The notes beneath the pieces were generated by a model that worked only from the letters and a program-made list of their open reading frames with translations, made no database searches and was not told where the DNA came from. Below, one piece after another: positions 1 through 8,027 of a stretch of DNA of 64,000 nt (positions are counted from its first letter, which is position 1; every line of letters starts with the position of its first letter). This stretch comes from Vescimonas coprocola (lineage in GTDB: Bacteria; Bacillota; Clostridia; Oscillospirales; Oscillospiraceae): assembly GCF_018408575.1 (NCBI RefSeq), contig NZ_AP023418.1:1764415-1828414 (forward strand), written 5' to 3'. Position numbers and translations under genes: made by a program.

Positions 1-1038
1 CACTATGCCGAGCTGAAAACCTTCGCCATGACCACGGCGGGGGTGGAGAACGCCAGCTGCGAGTTCGACGTACAGACCCTGCGGCCCACCTACCGGCTCC
101 TCATCGGCATCCCCGGAAAGTCCAACGCCTTCGCCATCTCCCGGCGGCTGGGGCTGGATGAGTCCGTCATTCAGGCGGCACAGGCCCAGATGGACAGCGA
201 CTCCGTTCGCTTCGAGGATGTGCTGACCCAGCTGGAGGAGAAGCGCCAGCGGCTGGAGAAGGCCCAGAACGAGGCCGACCGACTGTGGCGGCAGCGGGAG
301 GAGGACGCCCGGAAGGCCCGGACCTTCCGGGAGCAGATGGAAAAGGGCAAGGAAAGCGCACGGGCCAAGGGAGAGGCTGAGGCCAAGCGCATCGTCCGGC
401 AGGCCCAGCAGCAGGCGGAGGAGATCTTCGCCCAGCTGGATCAGCTGCGGAAGGAGCAGCAGAAGCAGGCCAACGTGCAGGCCCTCAACGACGCCAAGGC
501 CGCCGTGCGCCACCATCTGAAAACGGCGGAGGAGCAGCTGCACCTGCGGGACGAGGAGCAGGAGCCTGCCTATACGCCGCCCCGTCCCATCGCCGTGGAC
601 GATCAGGTGGAGCTGCCCGGCGTGAAGATGGCCGCCACGGTGCTGGCCGTCAACGGCGACGGCACCCTGCTGCTGCAGGCGGGCCGCATGAAGATGACCG
701 TCAAGGCCCAGCAGGTGCGCCTGCTGGAGGGCGCTCCCAAGAAGTCCAAGCCCGCACCCAGTCCCTCCGCCGCCACCCTGAACACCGTGTCCCGTGCCTC
801 CTCGGAGCTGGATATCCGGGGCTATGAGACGCTGGAGGCCGAGAGCGTGGTGGAAAACTATCTGGACAGTGCCGTCATGGCCAAGCTGGGCACCGTCACC
901 ATCATCCACGGAAAGGGTACCGGCGCTCTGCGAAAGGCCGTCCACGAGATCCTCAAGCGTAACAAGGCCGTCAAAAGCTTCCGGCTTGGCCGCTACGGCG
1001 AGGGTGAGGCCGGCGTCACCGTGGTGGAGCTGAAATAA
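1..1038 (+). CDS. mutS2: MutS2 / RqcU C-terminal part (5' end outside window)
   Basis: The frame is open from base 1, so this is the 3' part of a longer gene. The first residues cover the end of the MutS-type ATPase (PTYRLLIGIPGKSNA followed by AISRRLGL). A long Glu/Arg/Gln-rich coiled coil follows at about residues 60-190 of the visible part, then a KOW-like segment and a C-terminal Smr nuclease domain (LDIRGYE ... IIHGKGTGALR). That order is specific to MutS2. In Firmicutes MutS2 acts on branched DNA and on collided ribosomes (RqcU); which role dominates here is not visible. The stop at 1036-1038 is followed by 150 bp containing the next gene's promoter. Confidence 0.95.
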   Translation, partial: HYAELKTFAMTTAGVENASCEFDVQTLRPTYRLLIGIPGKSNAFAISRRLGLDESVIQAAQAQMDSDSVRFEDVLTQLEEKRQRLEKAQNEADRLWRQREEDARKARTFREQMEKGKESARAKGEAEAKRIVRQAQQQAEEIFAQLDQLRKEQQKQANVQALNDAKAAVRHHLKTAEEQLHLRDEEQEPAYTPPRPIAVDDQVELPGVKMAATVLAVNGDGTLLLQAGRMKMTVKAQQVRLLEGAPKKSKPAPSPSAATLNTVSRASSELDIRGYETLEAESVVENYLDSAVMAKLGTVTIIHGKGTGALRKAVHEILKRNKAVKSFRLGRYGEGEAGVTVVELK

Positions 1039-1112
1039 GCCGCTTTCGTGTAGAACGACGAATTTTTTCTTTGATTCTCTGCAATCGCCACAAATTTTTG
1101 TGGGATTGAATA

Positions 1113-1140
1113 TTGCTTTCTCCCCGTTATCCGTTATAAT
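1113..1140 (+). promoter_or_regulatory. Sigma-A promoter of the HPr gene
   Basis: A TTGCTT -35 box (1113-1118) lies 16 bp from a perfect TATAAT -10 box (1135-1140). Transcription would start near 1147, about 45 nt before the HPr start codon. Confidence 0.75.
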
Positions 1141-1191
1141 AGTATGTGTAGCAGTCGGCTTGAAGACTGCGAATAAAGGAGTGCTGGTTTG

Positions 1192-1455
1192 ATGTATACG
1201 CAGGAAATTACCGTTCAGAATGAGGTGGGGCTGCACGCACGTCCCGCTACGTATTTCATTCAGAAGGCCAACGAGTTCAAGAGCGGCATTTGGGTAGAGA
1301 AGGAAGAGCGCCGGGTCAACGCCAAGAGTCTGCTGGGCGTGCTGTCCCTGGGTATTGTGAAGGGAACCAACATCACCCTCATCGCTGACGGCTCTGATGA
1401 AAAGGAAGCCGTGGATGCTCTGGTATCTCTGATCCAGAACAACTTCGGTGAGTAA
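1192..1455 (+). CDS. ptsH: HPr-family phosphocarrier protein
   Basis: An 87-residue HPr protein, the usual family length. GLHARPAT places the phospho-accepting histidine at residue 15, and VNAKSLLG places the regulatory serine, the HPr-kinase target, at residue 46. Having both residues makes it a true Firmicutes HPr rather than Crh, which lacks His15. It should relay phosphate from Enzyme I to sugar EIIA domains and act with CcpA. The start at 1192 is chosen because it gives the canonical numbering and sits 10 nt after AAAGGAG (1175-1181); a TTG one codon upstream is possible. It is monocistronic, between its own promoter and a terminator. No other PTS genes are nearby. Confidence 0.95.
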   Translation: MYTQEITVQNEVGLHARPATYFIQKANEFKSGIWVEKEERRVNAKSLLGVLSLGIVKGTNITLIADGSDEKEAVDALVSLIQNNFGE

Positions 1456-1472
1456 CGACCGAACATGAAATG

Positions 1473-1517
1473 ACGCCGGTGTCTGCTGTCAGCAAGCACC
1501 GGCGTTGTTCTGCTTTT
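1473..1517 (+). terminator. Rho-independent terminator of HPr gene
   Basis: A 9-bp perfect stem, ACGCCGGTG (1473-1481) with CACCGGCGT (1497-1505), is followed by a T-rich tail. Confidence 0.75.
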
Positions 1518-1603
1518 ATCCTCTCGGCGGGCAAGCGCAAGCACGCCTGACAGCGTGTCCTTCCGGCACTTTTTTCCTTGCTCATCGATGGTACGATCTC
1601 TGC

Positions 1604-1637
1604 ACAAAAGGACGCCCCCGGCGTGGCCGGAGGCGTC
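1604..1637 (-). terminator. Terminator of the small Cys/Gly-rich gene
   Basis: A GC-rich hairpin at 1611-1637 (GACGCC/GGCGTC plus CCGGC/GCCGG arms) lies 40 bp past the stop of the minus-strand small gene. CTTTTG follows it on that strand. Confidence 0.55.
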
Positions 1638-1676
1638 CCTTTCATGTGTTCCGCTGCCCCCTATGGGGCCGCCCGG

Positions 1677-1817
1677 TCAGCAGCCGCAACCGCAGCCGTT
1701 GTTATTCTGGGTGTTGCCGCAGCCGCAGCCGTTGCCGCCCCAGAACAGGCACAGGATGATGATGGCGATGATGATCCAGCAGCCGCAGCCGCCGAAGCAG
1801 GAGTTCTGATTGCACAT
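1677..1817 (-). CDS. Small Cys/Gly-rich single-pass membrane protein (46 aa)
   Basis: The product has three parts. A short N-terminus contains CFGGCGCW, a hydrophobic Ile/Leu-rich helix lies at about residues 13-24, and a tail is made of Gly-Cys repeats (NGCGCGN ... NGCGCGC). Nine of the 46 residues are Cys. A consensus AGGAGGT lies nine bases upstream of the ATG at 1817, and a hairpin follows the stop, so the gene looks real despite its size. The overall build recalls the small YjcZ-type proteins of Firmicutes, but I cannot assign it to that family. A role in metal binding or at the spore/cell surface is a guess. It stands alone, converging with the HPr gene. Confidence 0.7.
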   Translation of the reverse strand: MCNQNSCFGGCGCWIIIAIIILCLFWGGNGCGCGNTQNNNGCGCGC

Positions 1818-1879
1818 AAGAACGTGACCTCCTATGAAAATTGGACCCGCAGGTCTCATTCCATAGTATGATCTGCCCC

Positions 1880-2521
1880 TTAATAGAGTTCCTCCGGCCG
1901 GGAGATACGGTAGCTGAGGGTCAGGAGGGTATCCACAAAGTGGATGTCCTCGAAGAATACCCCCTTGGTCTGGGTGGAGAGCTCCACATTGGTAAAGTTC
2001 CAGAAGCCCTTCACTCCCAGGGCAATGAGCCGGTCCGCCAGCGGCTGGGCCACGCTCTGAGGCACGGTCAGCACCGCCACGTTGGGGTGGTACTCCTCCA
2101 CATAGTGTTCCAGCTCCTCCATGGGCCGGATGGTCACGTCGTGGATCTTGGTACCGATCAGCGCCGGGGACACGTCGAAGGCGGTATCCACCTGAAAGCC
2201 CACCTTCTGAAAGTCGAAGTTCTGCAGCAGCGCATGGCCCAGATGGCCCGCTCCCACCACAATGAGCCGGTAGCCGGAGTCGATGCCCAGAATGTGGCCG
2301 ATCTCCGAGCGCAGCTCCGCCACGTTATAGCCGTAGCCTTGCTGGCCGAATTCACCGAAGCAGCTGAGATCCTGCCGGATCTGAGAGGCGGTGATGTCCA
2401 TTTTCTGCCCCAGCGAATTGGAGGAAATGCGTACCACGCCCTTGTTATGCAGCTCGTCCAGATAGCGGTAATAGCGGGGCAGACGATGGATCACCGCATC
2501 CGAGACCTTTTGTTTTTTCAT
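1880..2521 (-). CDS. rex: Redox-sensing transcriptional repressor Rex
   Basis: A 213-residue protein with the Rex layout: an N-terminal winged helix (IHRLPRYYRYLDEL ... ITASQIRQDLS) followed by an NAD(H)-binding Rossmann fold with VVGAGHLGHAL. FGQQGYGYNV links the domains, and a C-terminal swapped helix is present. Rex senses the NADH/NAD+ ratio and represses fermentation and electron-transport genes when NADH is low. The ATG at 2521 is preceded by GAAGGA and gives the normal start MKKQKVSDAVIHR; the frame is open further upstream but that part does not look like protein. No obvious Rex target operon is adjacent. Confidence 0.96.
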   Translation of the reverse strand: MKKQKVSDAVIHRLPRYYRYLDELHNKGVVRISSNSLGQKMDITASQIRQDLSCFGEFGQQGYGYNVAELRSEIGHILGIDSGYRLIVVGAGHLGHALLQNFDFQKVGFQVDTAFDVSPALIGTKIHDVTIRPMEELEHYVEEYHPNVAVLTVPQSVAQPLADRLIALGVKGFWNFTNVELSTQTKGVFFEDIHFVDTLLTLSYRISRPEELY

Positions 2522-2669
2522 ATGCGTCCTTCTTCTTTGCCGGCGGCAGGAGCCGGGCTGCAGCCTGCTTTCCCCTACCGCTTGTTTTCGTCTTTCTGAA
2601 TTGTACTCCAAATATCGCAAGTTGTCAACTTTTTTAACAATCTTTTTTGACTTTTGTGCAGTTTTCTTC

Positions 2670-2697
2670 TTTACATTCCCGAAAAAGATGGTATAAT
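2670..2697 (+). promoter_or_regulatory. Promoter of the tRNA-Arg locus
   Basis: TTTACA (2670-2675), a 16-bp spacer and TATAAT (2692-2697) lie 42 bp before the first tRNA-like sequence. Because of the two repeats downstream, this promoter now reads 380 bp before it reaches the intact tRNA. Confidence 0.75.
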
Positions 2698-2738
2698 AAA
2701 TTAGTCGCAAGGGGGGAAAGTCTCCCTCTGCTCCATAT

Positions 2739-3076
2739 GCGCCCGTAGCTCAGCTGGATAGAGTGACAGACTCCGACGTTTCAGGCGTTTCCAGTTGAGA
2801 TATGGCGCAAAGCATTGCCACACCTGCGTTTGCGGGAACGGCAGAGAAAAAATAGTTAGTTGTTGACTACTATTTGACTACTATCGCAGAAACCCACAAC
2901 CAAATATGTGCCCGTAGCTCAGTTGGATAGAGCGTCAGACTCCGACATTTCAGGCATCTCCAGTTGAGATATGGCGCAAAGCCTTGCCGCACCTGCGTTC
3001 GCGGGAACGGCAGAGGAAAAATGCGTGGTCGTTGACTACTATTTGACGACTATCGCAGAAACCCACAACCAAATAT
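2739..3076 (+). repeat. Two 169-bp tandem repeats, each a tRNA-Arg 5' half plus integrase-arm-like sites
   Basis: The unit starts are at 2739, 2908 and 3077 (the intact tRNA), exactly 169 bp apart. Each unit begins with the tRNA-Arg 5' half, through the anticodon loop ACTCCGAC (2739-2777, 2908-2946). It then switches to non-tRNA sequence that is nearly the same in both copies. Near its end each unit carries a doubled TTTGACTACTA-like motif followed by TCGCAG (2863-2889, 3032-3058). The same doubled motif lies about 120 bp before the attR at the other end of the mobile element (24667-24690). The halves cannot fold as tRNAs. The likeliest reading is footprints of successive integrations or deletions at this attB. 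Confidence 0.85.
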
Positions 3077-3153
3077 GCGCCCGTAGCTCAGTTGGATAGA
3101 GTGACAGACTCCGACTCTGTAGGCCGCTGGTTCGAATCCAGTCGGGCGTACCA
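3077..3153 (+). tRNA. tRNA-Arg(CCG)
   Basis: A full 77-nt cloverleaf. The acceptor GCGCCCG pairs with CGGGCGT, and the anticodon stem ACAGA/TCTGT encloses loop CTCCGAC, giving anticodon CCG. A normal TTCGAAT T-loop follows, and CCA is encoded. It is the attachment target of the mobile element: its 3' half is repeated at 24811-24856. Confidence 0.95.
3108..3153 (+). repeat. attL: direct repeat of the tRNA-Arg 3' half
   Basis: The 46 bp run from the anticodon loop to CCA. They match 24811-24856 with a single A/G difference in the anticodon loop (CCGAC here, CCGGC there). This copy completes the functional tRNA. Confidence 0.85.
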
Positions 3154-3189
3154 AATCCCTAAAAGCTGTATAGCTTTTGGGGATTTTTA
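3153..3189 (+). terminator. Terminator after tRNA-Arg
   Basis: An AT-rich hairpin (AAAAGCT/AGCTTTT extended by ATCCC/GGGGAT) ends in TTTTTA directly after the CCA end. Confidence 0.75.
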
Positions 3190-3286
3190 TTAGCAACAGA
3201 TGGAGGCGGTACCTGACTTGCGCGTTTAAGTGATTGAATAGCGGTATTATGCGCTTTGCCTGTTCATCAAGAGAAACGAATAATGG

Positions 3287-3315
3287 TTGCTGATAGATTA
3301 AAATAATGGTATACT
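3287..3315 (+). promoter_or_regulatory. Promoter of the helicase-nuclease/Type III operon
   Basis: TTGCTG (3287-3292), a 17-bp spacer and TATACT (3310-3315) lie about 60 bp before the helicase start. The surrounding bases are markedly AT-rich. Confidence 0.6.
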
Positions 3316-3380
3316 TTAACAATTATGTAGTATAGCTAAGCGCTTACGAATCATTCAATGAAGAATTGTGGTGATCAGCT

Positions 3381-6266
3381 ATGTTTGATTTTGGAAACGC
3401 AAATGACGGGCAGCGAAAAGCAATAGCGGCTGCAGACGGTCCTGTCCTCATAACGGCAGGTCCCGGAACCGGCAAAACATATACGCTCGTGCAGCGTGCA
3501 ATCTACCTCATAGAGGAATGCAATGTAAGGCCGGAGAGCATCTTCATTGCCACATTTACGGAAAAGGCTGCGAAGGAACTGGTAACACGTATTACAAACG
3601 AGCTTGCAAATCGAAACATCACGGCAAACATCAACGAAATGTATATCGGTACGTTCCACTCGCTCTGCCTTCGTATGCTGAAAGAGCATTTGGAATATAC
3701 ACGGCTTCGCCGAAACTACCGCTTGATGGATTCGTTTGACCAGCAGTATATGGTATTTCAGAATATCCATCGTTTCAGAAGTATTCCGGAGATTGAAATC
3801 GTCCTTCCGAACGGTGGCGCATGGAAGCAAGCCGAAACGATCTGTAACTTTGTAAACAACCTTTCCGAAGAATTGGTTTCGCCGGAGGAGCTGATGTCTG
3901 ACCATGACCCATCGATTGCATCACTCGGTCGGATGCTTCAGGAATATCGCACAATTCTTACGGAAGCGAATCTGATGGATTTCTCCTCCATCCAGATAGA
4001 GGCATATCGGCTTCTCTGCGATAACGAGGGCATTCTGAATGAGCTTCGCTCTGCGATCACGCATATCATGGTCGATGAATACCAGGACACGAACTATATT
4101 CAGGAGCAACTCGTGTTTCTCCTCGCCGGGGAAAGAAAGAATATCTGCGTGGTCGGAGACGATGACCAGGGCCTGTACCGTTTCCGCGGTGCAACCATCC
4201 GAAACATCCTGGAATTTCCGCAGAAGTTTGCCAATGGCGAATGCCGTATTATCCCGCTGGTCATCAACTATCGTTCCAACAGCGACATCGTTGATTTTTA
4301 TAACCGATGGATGGATACCACGGATGGTGCAAAGTTCAAGTTTCGCTGGGAAAATTTCAGATATGAAAAACGCATTGAACCTCATGAAAAATCCGCACTT
4401 CACAGCCCTGCGGTCGTGAAATTAGCCGGTGTGAATGACGAGGATGAATGGCATGAGAAGATCCTGCAGTTTATCAACAACCTGAAAACATCCGGCAAGC
4501 TGATGGACTATAATCAGATAGCGTTTCTCTTCAACTCAGTCAAACATCCGAGGGTGACTGCTCTTGCTCGTTTTCTTGAGGAGAACCATATCAATGTTTA
4601 CTCACCGCGTTCGGATATGTTTTTCCAGCGTGACGAAATACGACTGGCGCTCGGCTGCCTTATGCTGATGTTCCCGTTTTATGTGCAGGGGTTGGAAAAC
4701 GGGGAGTATACCTTTTTACAGCCTGAGCACCTGACTTATTATCGGAACTGTATCATGCTGGCGAATGAGTATCTGATGCAGCCGGAGCACACCGACCTGC
4801 TGAAATGGATACGCCGCCGAGGAAAAGACCATGTAAGCCTGACCGACGCAACGGACTACGCCTACTGTGGGCTCATGTATCAGATGTTTGAGTTTCAGCC
4901 TTTTGCCGGTATTCTGGATACAGATATGGATGTCGGCGTTGTCGATATCCGACCAGCTCGAAATCTGGCAAAGCTGACGCAGATCATCGGAAAATTTGAA
5001 TACCTCCACCGGGTGGATGTCTTATCGGCCGACAAGTATCGCGGGAAACGCGGCATTGATGCCAATACGGAACTGCTCTTTAATCTGTATCTCCGCCTGC
5101 TCTATGACGGCGGTATCACGGAGTATGAGGATGATTCCGAGTATGCGCCGAGCGGCTGCGTCTCATTCCTTACGATCCACCAGTCCAAAGGGATGGAGTT
5201 CCCGATTGTTTTTGTGGATTCTCTGACAAATGTGCCGAGAAAAACCACAAACGACCTTATGATGACGATAGAGGATCGCTACTTCAAGCGCCCGGCATTT
5301 GAACCGTATGAGGTCACAAAATTCTTTGATTTCTGGCGTCTGTACTACACGGCTTTCTCCCGTGCGCAGGATCTGTTGATACTGACCTGCAATGAGGACA
5401 AGCGGACACCCAGCGCTTACTTCAAAGAGGTTTATGACGAGCTTCAGTCCGTGGACAGCGAAGCATTTGATATCCGGGAGTTCAACTTCAAGTCCGTGAA
5501 GGCCGTGAACGTCAAGAGCACCTACTCGTTCACATCGCACATCACAGTGTATGAGACCTGCGCCCTGCAGTACAAGTTCTACCGCGAACTGGAGTTCATG
5601 CCCGTCCGTGCCAACGCTATGCTCTTCGGTACGCTTGTCCATGAGACGATAGAGGATGTTCACCGTGCTGCACTCAGGCACGAGGAGCAGACGATCACCG
5701 AGGAAAACGTGAACCGTTGGTTTGCCTCCAACTATGTGTCATTGACGAAAACCGAGCACACCTACCTCGCCGGTCCTCAGCGCGAGGCGGCATTGAAGCA
5801 AGTGCTCCGCTATGTAGAGCGGCAGCACGGCGACTGGTCTGCCATCCAGCAAGCAGAGGTGGATGTTTCTCTGGTGAAGCCGGATTATATCATTGAAGGC
5901 AAGGTCGACCTGATCCGGGGTGAGGGCGACACGGTCGAGATTGTGGATTTCAAAGCCGAACGGAAACCGGATATGGAGAAAATGCGGGATCGGCTTGAGC
6001 GGTACCGTCGGCAGCTTCATATCTATGCCCATCTCGTGGAGGAGCGTACCGGGCGGAAGGTCAGTAAGATGCACCTCTACTATACCGGAGAGGACGGCGG
6101 CGTCCCGACGATCACATATCCGTATACAAAGTCTGCCGTGGAAGGAACGCTGGCGTCATTCGATGATACGGTACATAAGATCATGAAGAAGGATTTCCGG
6201 CACTGTGCCGATGACCCGAAGGTCTGCGCTGGCTGTGACTTCCGTTTCTATTGCAGAAACAAATAA
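3381..6266 (+). CDS. UvrD/PcrA-type helicase fused to a Fe-S PD-(D/E)XK nuclease (961 aa)
   Basis: An SF1A helicase with every core motif: Walker A AGPGTGKT at 26-33, VDEYQDTN near 230, GDDDQGLYRFRGA, NYRSNSDIV, TIHQSKGMEF near 600 and YTAFSRAQD near 655. The last 240 residues form a Cas4/AddB-like nuclease: GTLVHE, EGKVDLI, then EIVDFKAE carrying the catalytic Asp/Lys. Four cysteines are placed to hold a 4Fe-4S cluster, one in YETCALQY near 727 and three in CAGCDFRFYC near 950. It should unwind and cut DNA from an end. It heads an operon with Type III mod and res (next ATG 21 bp on), which points to defence rather than housekeeping repair. It is not GajB, which lacks a nuclease domain. Confidence 0.85.
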   Translation: MFDFGNANDGQRKAIAAADGPVLITAGPGTGKTYTLVQRAIYLIEECNVRPESIFIATFTEKAAKELVTRITNELANRNITANINEMYIGTFHSLCLRMLKEHLEYTRLRRNYRLMDSFDQQYMVFQNIHRFRSIPEIEIVLPNGGAWKQAETICNFVNNLSEELVSPEELMSDHDPSIASLGRMLQEYRTILTEANLMDFSSIQIEAYRLLCDNEGILNELRSAITHIMVDEYQDTNYIQEQLVFLLAGERKNICVVGDDDQGLYRFRGATIRNILEFPQKFANGECRIIPLVINYRSNSDIVDFYNRWMDTTDGAKFKFRWENFRYEKRIEPHEKSALHSPAVVKLAGVNDEDEWHEKILQFINNLKTSGKLMDYNQIAFLFNSVKHPRVTALARFLEENHINVYSPRSDMFFQRDEIRLALGCLMLMFPFYVQGLENGEYTFLQPEHLTYYRNCIMLANEYLMQPEHTDLLKWIRRRGKDHVSLTDATDYAYCGLMYQMFEFQPFAGILDTDMDVGVVDIRPARNLAKLTQIIGKFEYLHRVDVLSADKYRGKRGIDANTELLFNLYLRLLYDGGITEYEDDSEYAPSGCVSFLTIHQSKGMEFPIVFVDSLTNVPRKTTNDLMMTIEDRYFKRPAFEPYEVTKFFDFWRLYYTAFSRAQDLLILTCNEDKRTPSAYFKEVYDELQSVDSEAFDIREFNFKSVKAVNVKSTYSFTSHITVYETCALQYKFYRELEFMPVRANAMLFGTLVHETIEDVHRAALRHEEQTITEENVNRWFASNYVSLTKTEHTYLAGPQREAALKQVLRYVERQHGDWSAIQQAEVDVSLVKPDYIIEGKVDLIRGEGDTVEIVDFKAERKPDMEKMRDRLERYRRQLHIYAHLVEERTGRKVSKMHLYYTGEDGGVPTITYPYTKSAVEGTLASFDDTVHKIMKKDFRHCADDPKVCAGCDFRFYCRNK

Positions 6267-6287
6267 CCGATGGAGGGTTTGATAACA

Positions 6288-8027
6288 ATGGATGAGCAGC
6301 TTACTTTTGAATTTGAACAGAGACCGACGATAAAGGGGTTCCCTGAACTTCGCTGGACGGGCAAGCGCCCCTACCGCTCCACGCAGTATTATCCTGCACA
6401 GCTGCGGGAGTCCTACGGTGAGGAGCAGAACGGCTGGATCAACAAGATTTTCTGGGGAGATAATCTCCAGGTTATGAGCCATCTGCTGAAGGAGTATCGT
6501 GGAAAAATCGACCTCATCTATATTGATCCTCCGTTCGACAGCAAGGCGGATTATAAGCGGAAAATCGAGGTGAAAAATGTTGGTAAAACTACATCTGATA
6601 GCTCCTCGTTTGAAGAAAAGCAGTATGGGGATATATGGACAAATGACGAATATCTCCAGTTTATGTACGAAAGATTTACGATTATGCGCGATTTGCTATC
6701 TGAAACGGGATGCATATATGTTCATTGCGATTGGCACAAGGTTCATCATCTTAGATTAATTATGGATGAAGTATTTGGACAAGATAATTTTCGAAACGAG
6801 ATTATTTGGTGGTACTTGTGGGGAGGTCGTGGAAAGGCCCAATGGAATAGCAAACATGATAACCTTTTATTTTATTCCAAATCGGGAAAATGGACATTCA
6901 ATTATATGGATGTTTTAGATGATCACACTCTAATGACCGAGGGATCAAAGAACAGGCTTAACTATGCCGGTGCTATGGTTACCACTAAAAGTGAGTCATC
7001 AGAAATACCGGAAGATAAAGTACTTCCATCAGATACATGGTATATTGCAACCATCAACGCAATGGCAAAAGAAAAGGCTAATTATCCCACTCAAAAGCCA
7101 GAGAAATTACTTGAGAAGATTATTATGGCATCCTCAAATCCCGGCGACCTTGTTTTTGACTGTTTCATGGGCAGCGGCACAACGCAGGCAGTTGCCATGA
7201 AGCTGGGCAGACGTTTTATCGGCGCAGACATCAACCTCGGTGCAGTCCAGACCACTACTAAACGTCTGCTCTCAGTGGGAAAAGAGCTGGAAGACAACCA
7301 GACCAGCATGGGATCGGCTGCTGACACGAAATACACCGGTTTCGAGGTCTACAACGTCAACAACTACGACTTCTTCCGCAACCCCGTGGAAGCCCGTGAC
7401 CTGCTGATTGCAGCGCTGGAGATCCAGCCGTTCCCGCAGAGCGATGTCTGGGACGGTGAACTTGACGGCAGGATGGTGAAGATCATGCCGGTCAACCGTA
7501 TCGCTACCAAGGCAGACTTGAAGGAACTCCTCGCCAATCTGCCCTACAAGACCTACGAGAAGCGCAAGGAAGAAAATCCGAATCAGCCCGTGGAGCGCAT
7601 CACCATCGTCTGCATGGGACACGAGCCTGACCTGAAGGGGGCAATGGAGCAGGAACTGACCGATTATAAGGTAGACATCCAGATCATGGACATCCTCCGC
7701 GATAAGGCAGACCTTCAGCTGAAGCGCGACTCCGAGGCGGAGATCGTCCGGGAAGGCGGCAAGCTGGTCATCCGTGCGTTCTATCCGATGAACCTGATGC
7801 AGAAGCTCTCCCTCCAGAAAGAGTACGTGGAGGACTGGCGTCAGATGGTCGATTCCGTTATGATCGACTGGAACTACGACGGCGTGGTGATGCAGCCTGC
7901 CGTGACCGATGTCCCCGGCAAGAGTGAACTGGTAAAGGGTATCTACGACATTCCGGAAGGTTCCGGCACCATCAAAGTCAAAATCACCGACCTACTCTCC
8001 GAGTCGCTGGAATTGGAGGTGCGTTAA
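6288..8027 (+). CDS. Type III restriction-modification DNA methyltransferase (Mod)
   Basis: A beta-class amino-methyltransferase: the catalytic motif DPPF (near residue 80) comes before the AdoMet-binding motif FDCFMGSGTT (near 290), with the target-recognition region between them. This is the order of Type III Mod proteins and of N6-adenine/N4-cytosine enzymes. The 579-residue length is normal for Mod. The ATG at 6288 is preferred over one at 6270 because GGAGGG (6272-6277) lies 10 nt before it. The segment at about 6570-7140 is visibly richer in A+T than both flanks and coincides with the recognition domain, which suggests allele exchange. The stop is followed immediately by the res start codon. 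Confidence 0.9.
   Translation: MDEQLTFEFEQRPTIKGFPELRWTGKRPYRSTQYYPAQLRESYGEEQNGWINKIFWGDNLQVMSHLLKEYRGKIDLIYIDPPFDSKADYKRKIEVKNVGKTTSDSSSFEEKQYGDIWTNDEYLQFMYERFTIMRDLLSETGCIYVHCDWHKVHHLRLIMDEVFGQDNFRNEIIWWYLWGGRGKAQWNSKHDNLLFYSKSGKWTFNYMDVLDDHTLMTEGSKNRLNYAGAMVTTKSESSEIPEDKVLPSDTWYIATINAMAKEKANYPTQKPEKLLEKIIMASSNPGDLVFDCFMGSGTTQAVAMKLGRRFIGADINLGAVQTTTKRLLSVGKELEDNQTSMGSAADTKYTGFEVYNVNNYDFFRNPVEARDLLIAALEIQPFPQSDVWDGELDGRMVKIMPVNRIATKADLKELLANLPYKTYEKRKEENPNQPVERITIVCMGHEPDLKGAMEQELTDYKVDIQIMDILRDKADLQLKRDSEAEIVREGGKLVIRAFYPMNLMQKLSLQKEYVEDWRQMVDSVMIDWNYDGVVMQPAVTDVPGKSELVKGIYDIPEGSGTIKVKITDLLSESLELEVR

Noticed and set aside
2739-3153. CRISPR array interpretation of the regular 169-bp repeats
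   Set aside because: The repeats are far too long, contain tRNA halves and have no unique spacers.
3050-3322. Minus-strand open frames reading through tRNA-Arg (text like RPTGFEPAAYR), also at 24672-24981 and around 56249
   Set aside because: These are translations of tRNA sequence and its flanking repeat, a well-known annotation artefact, not proteins.
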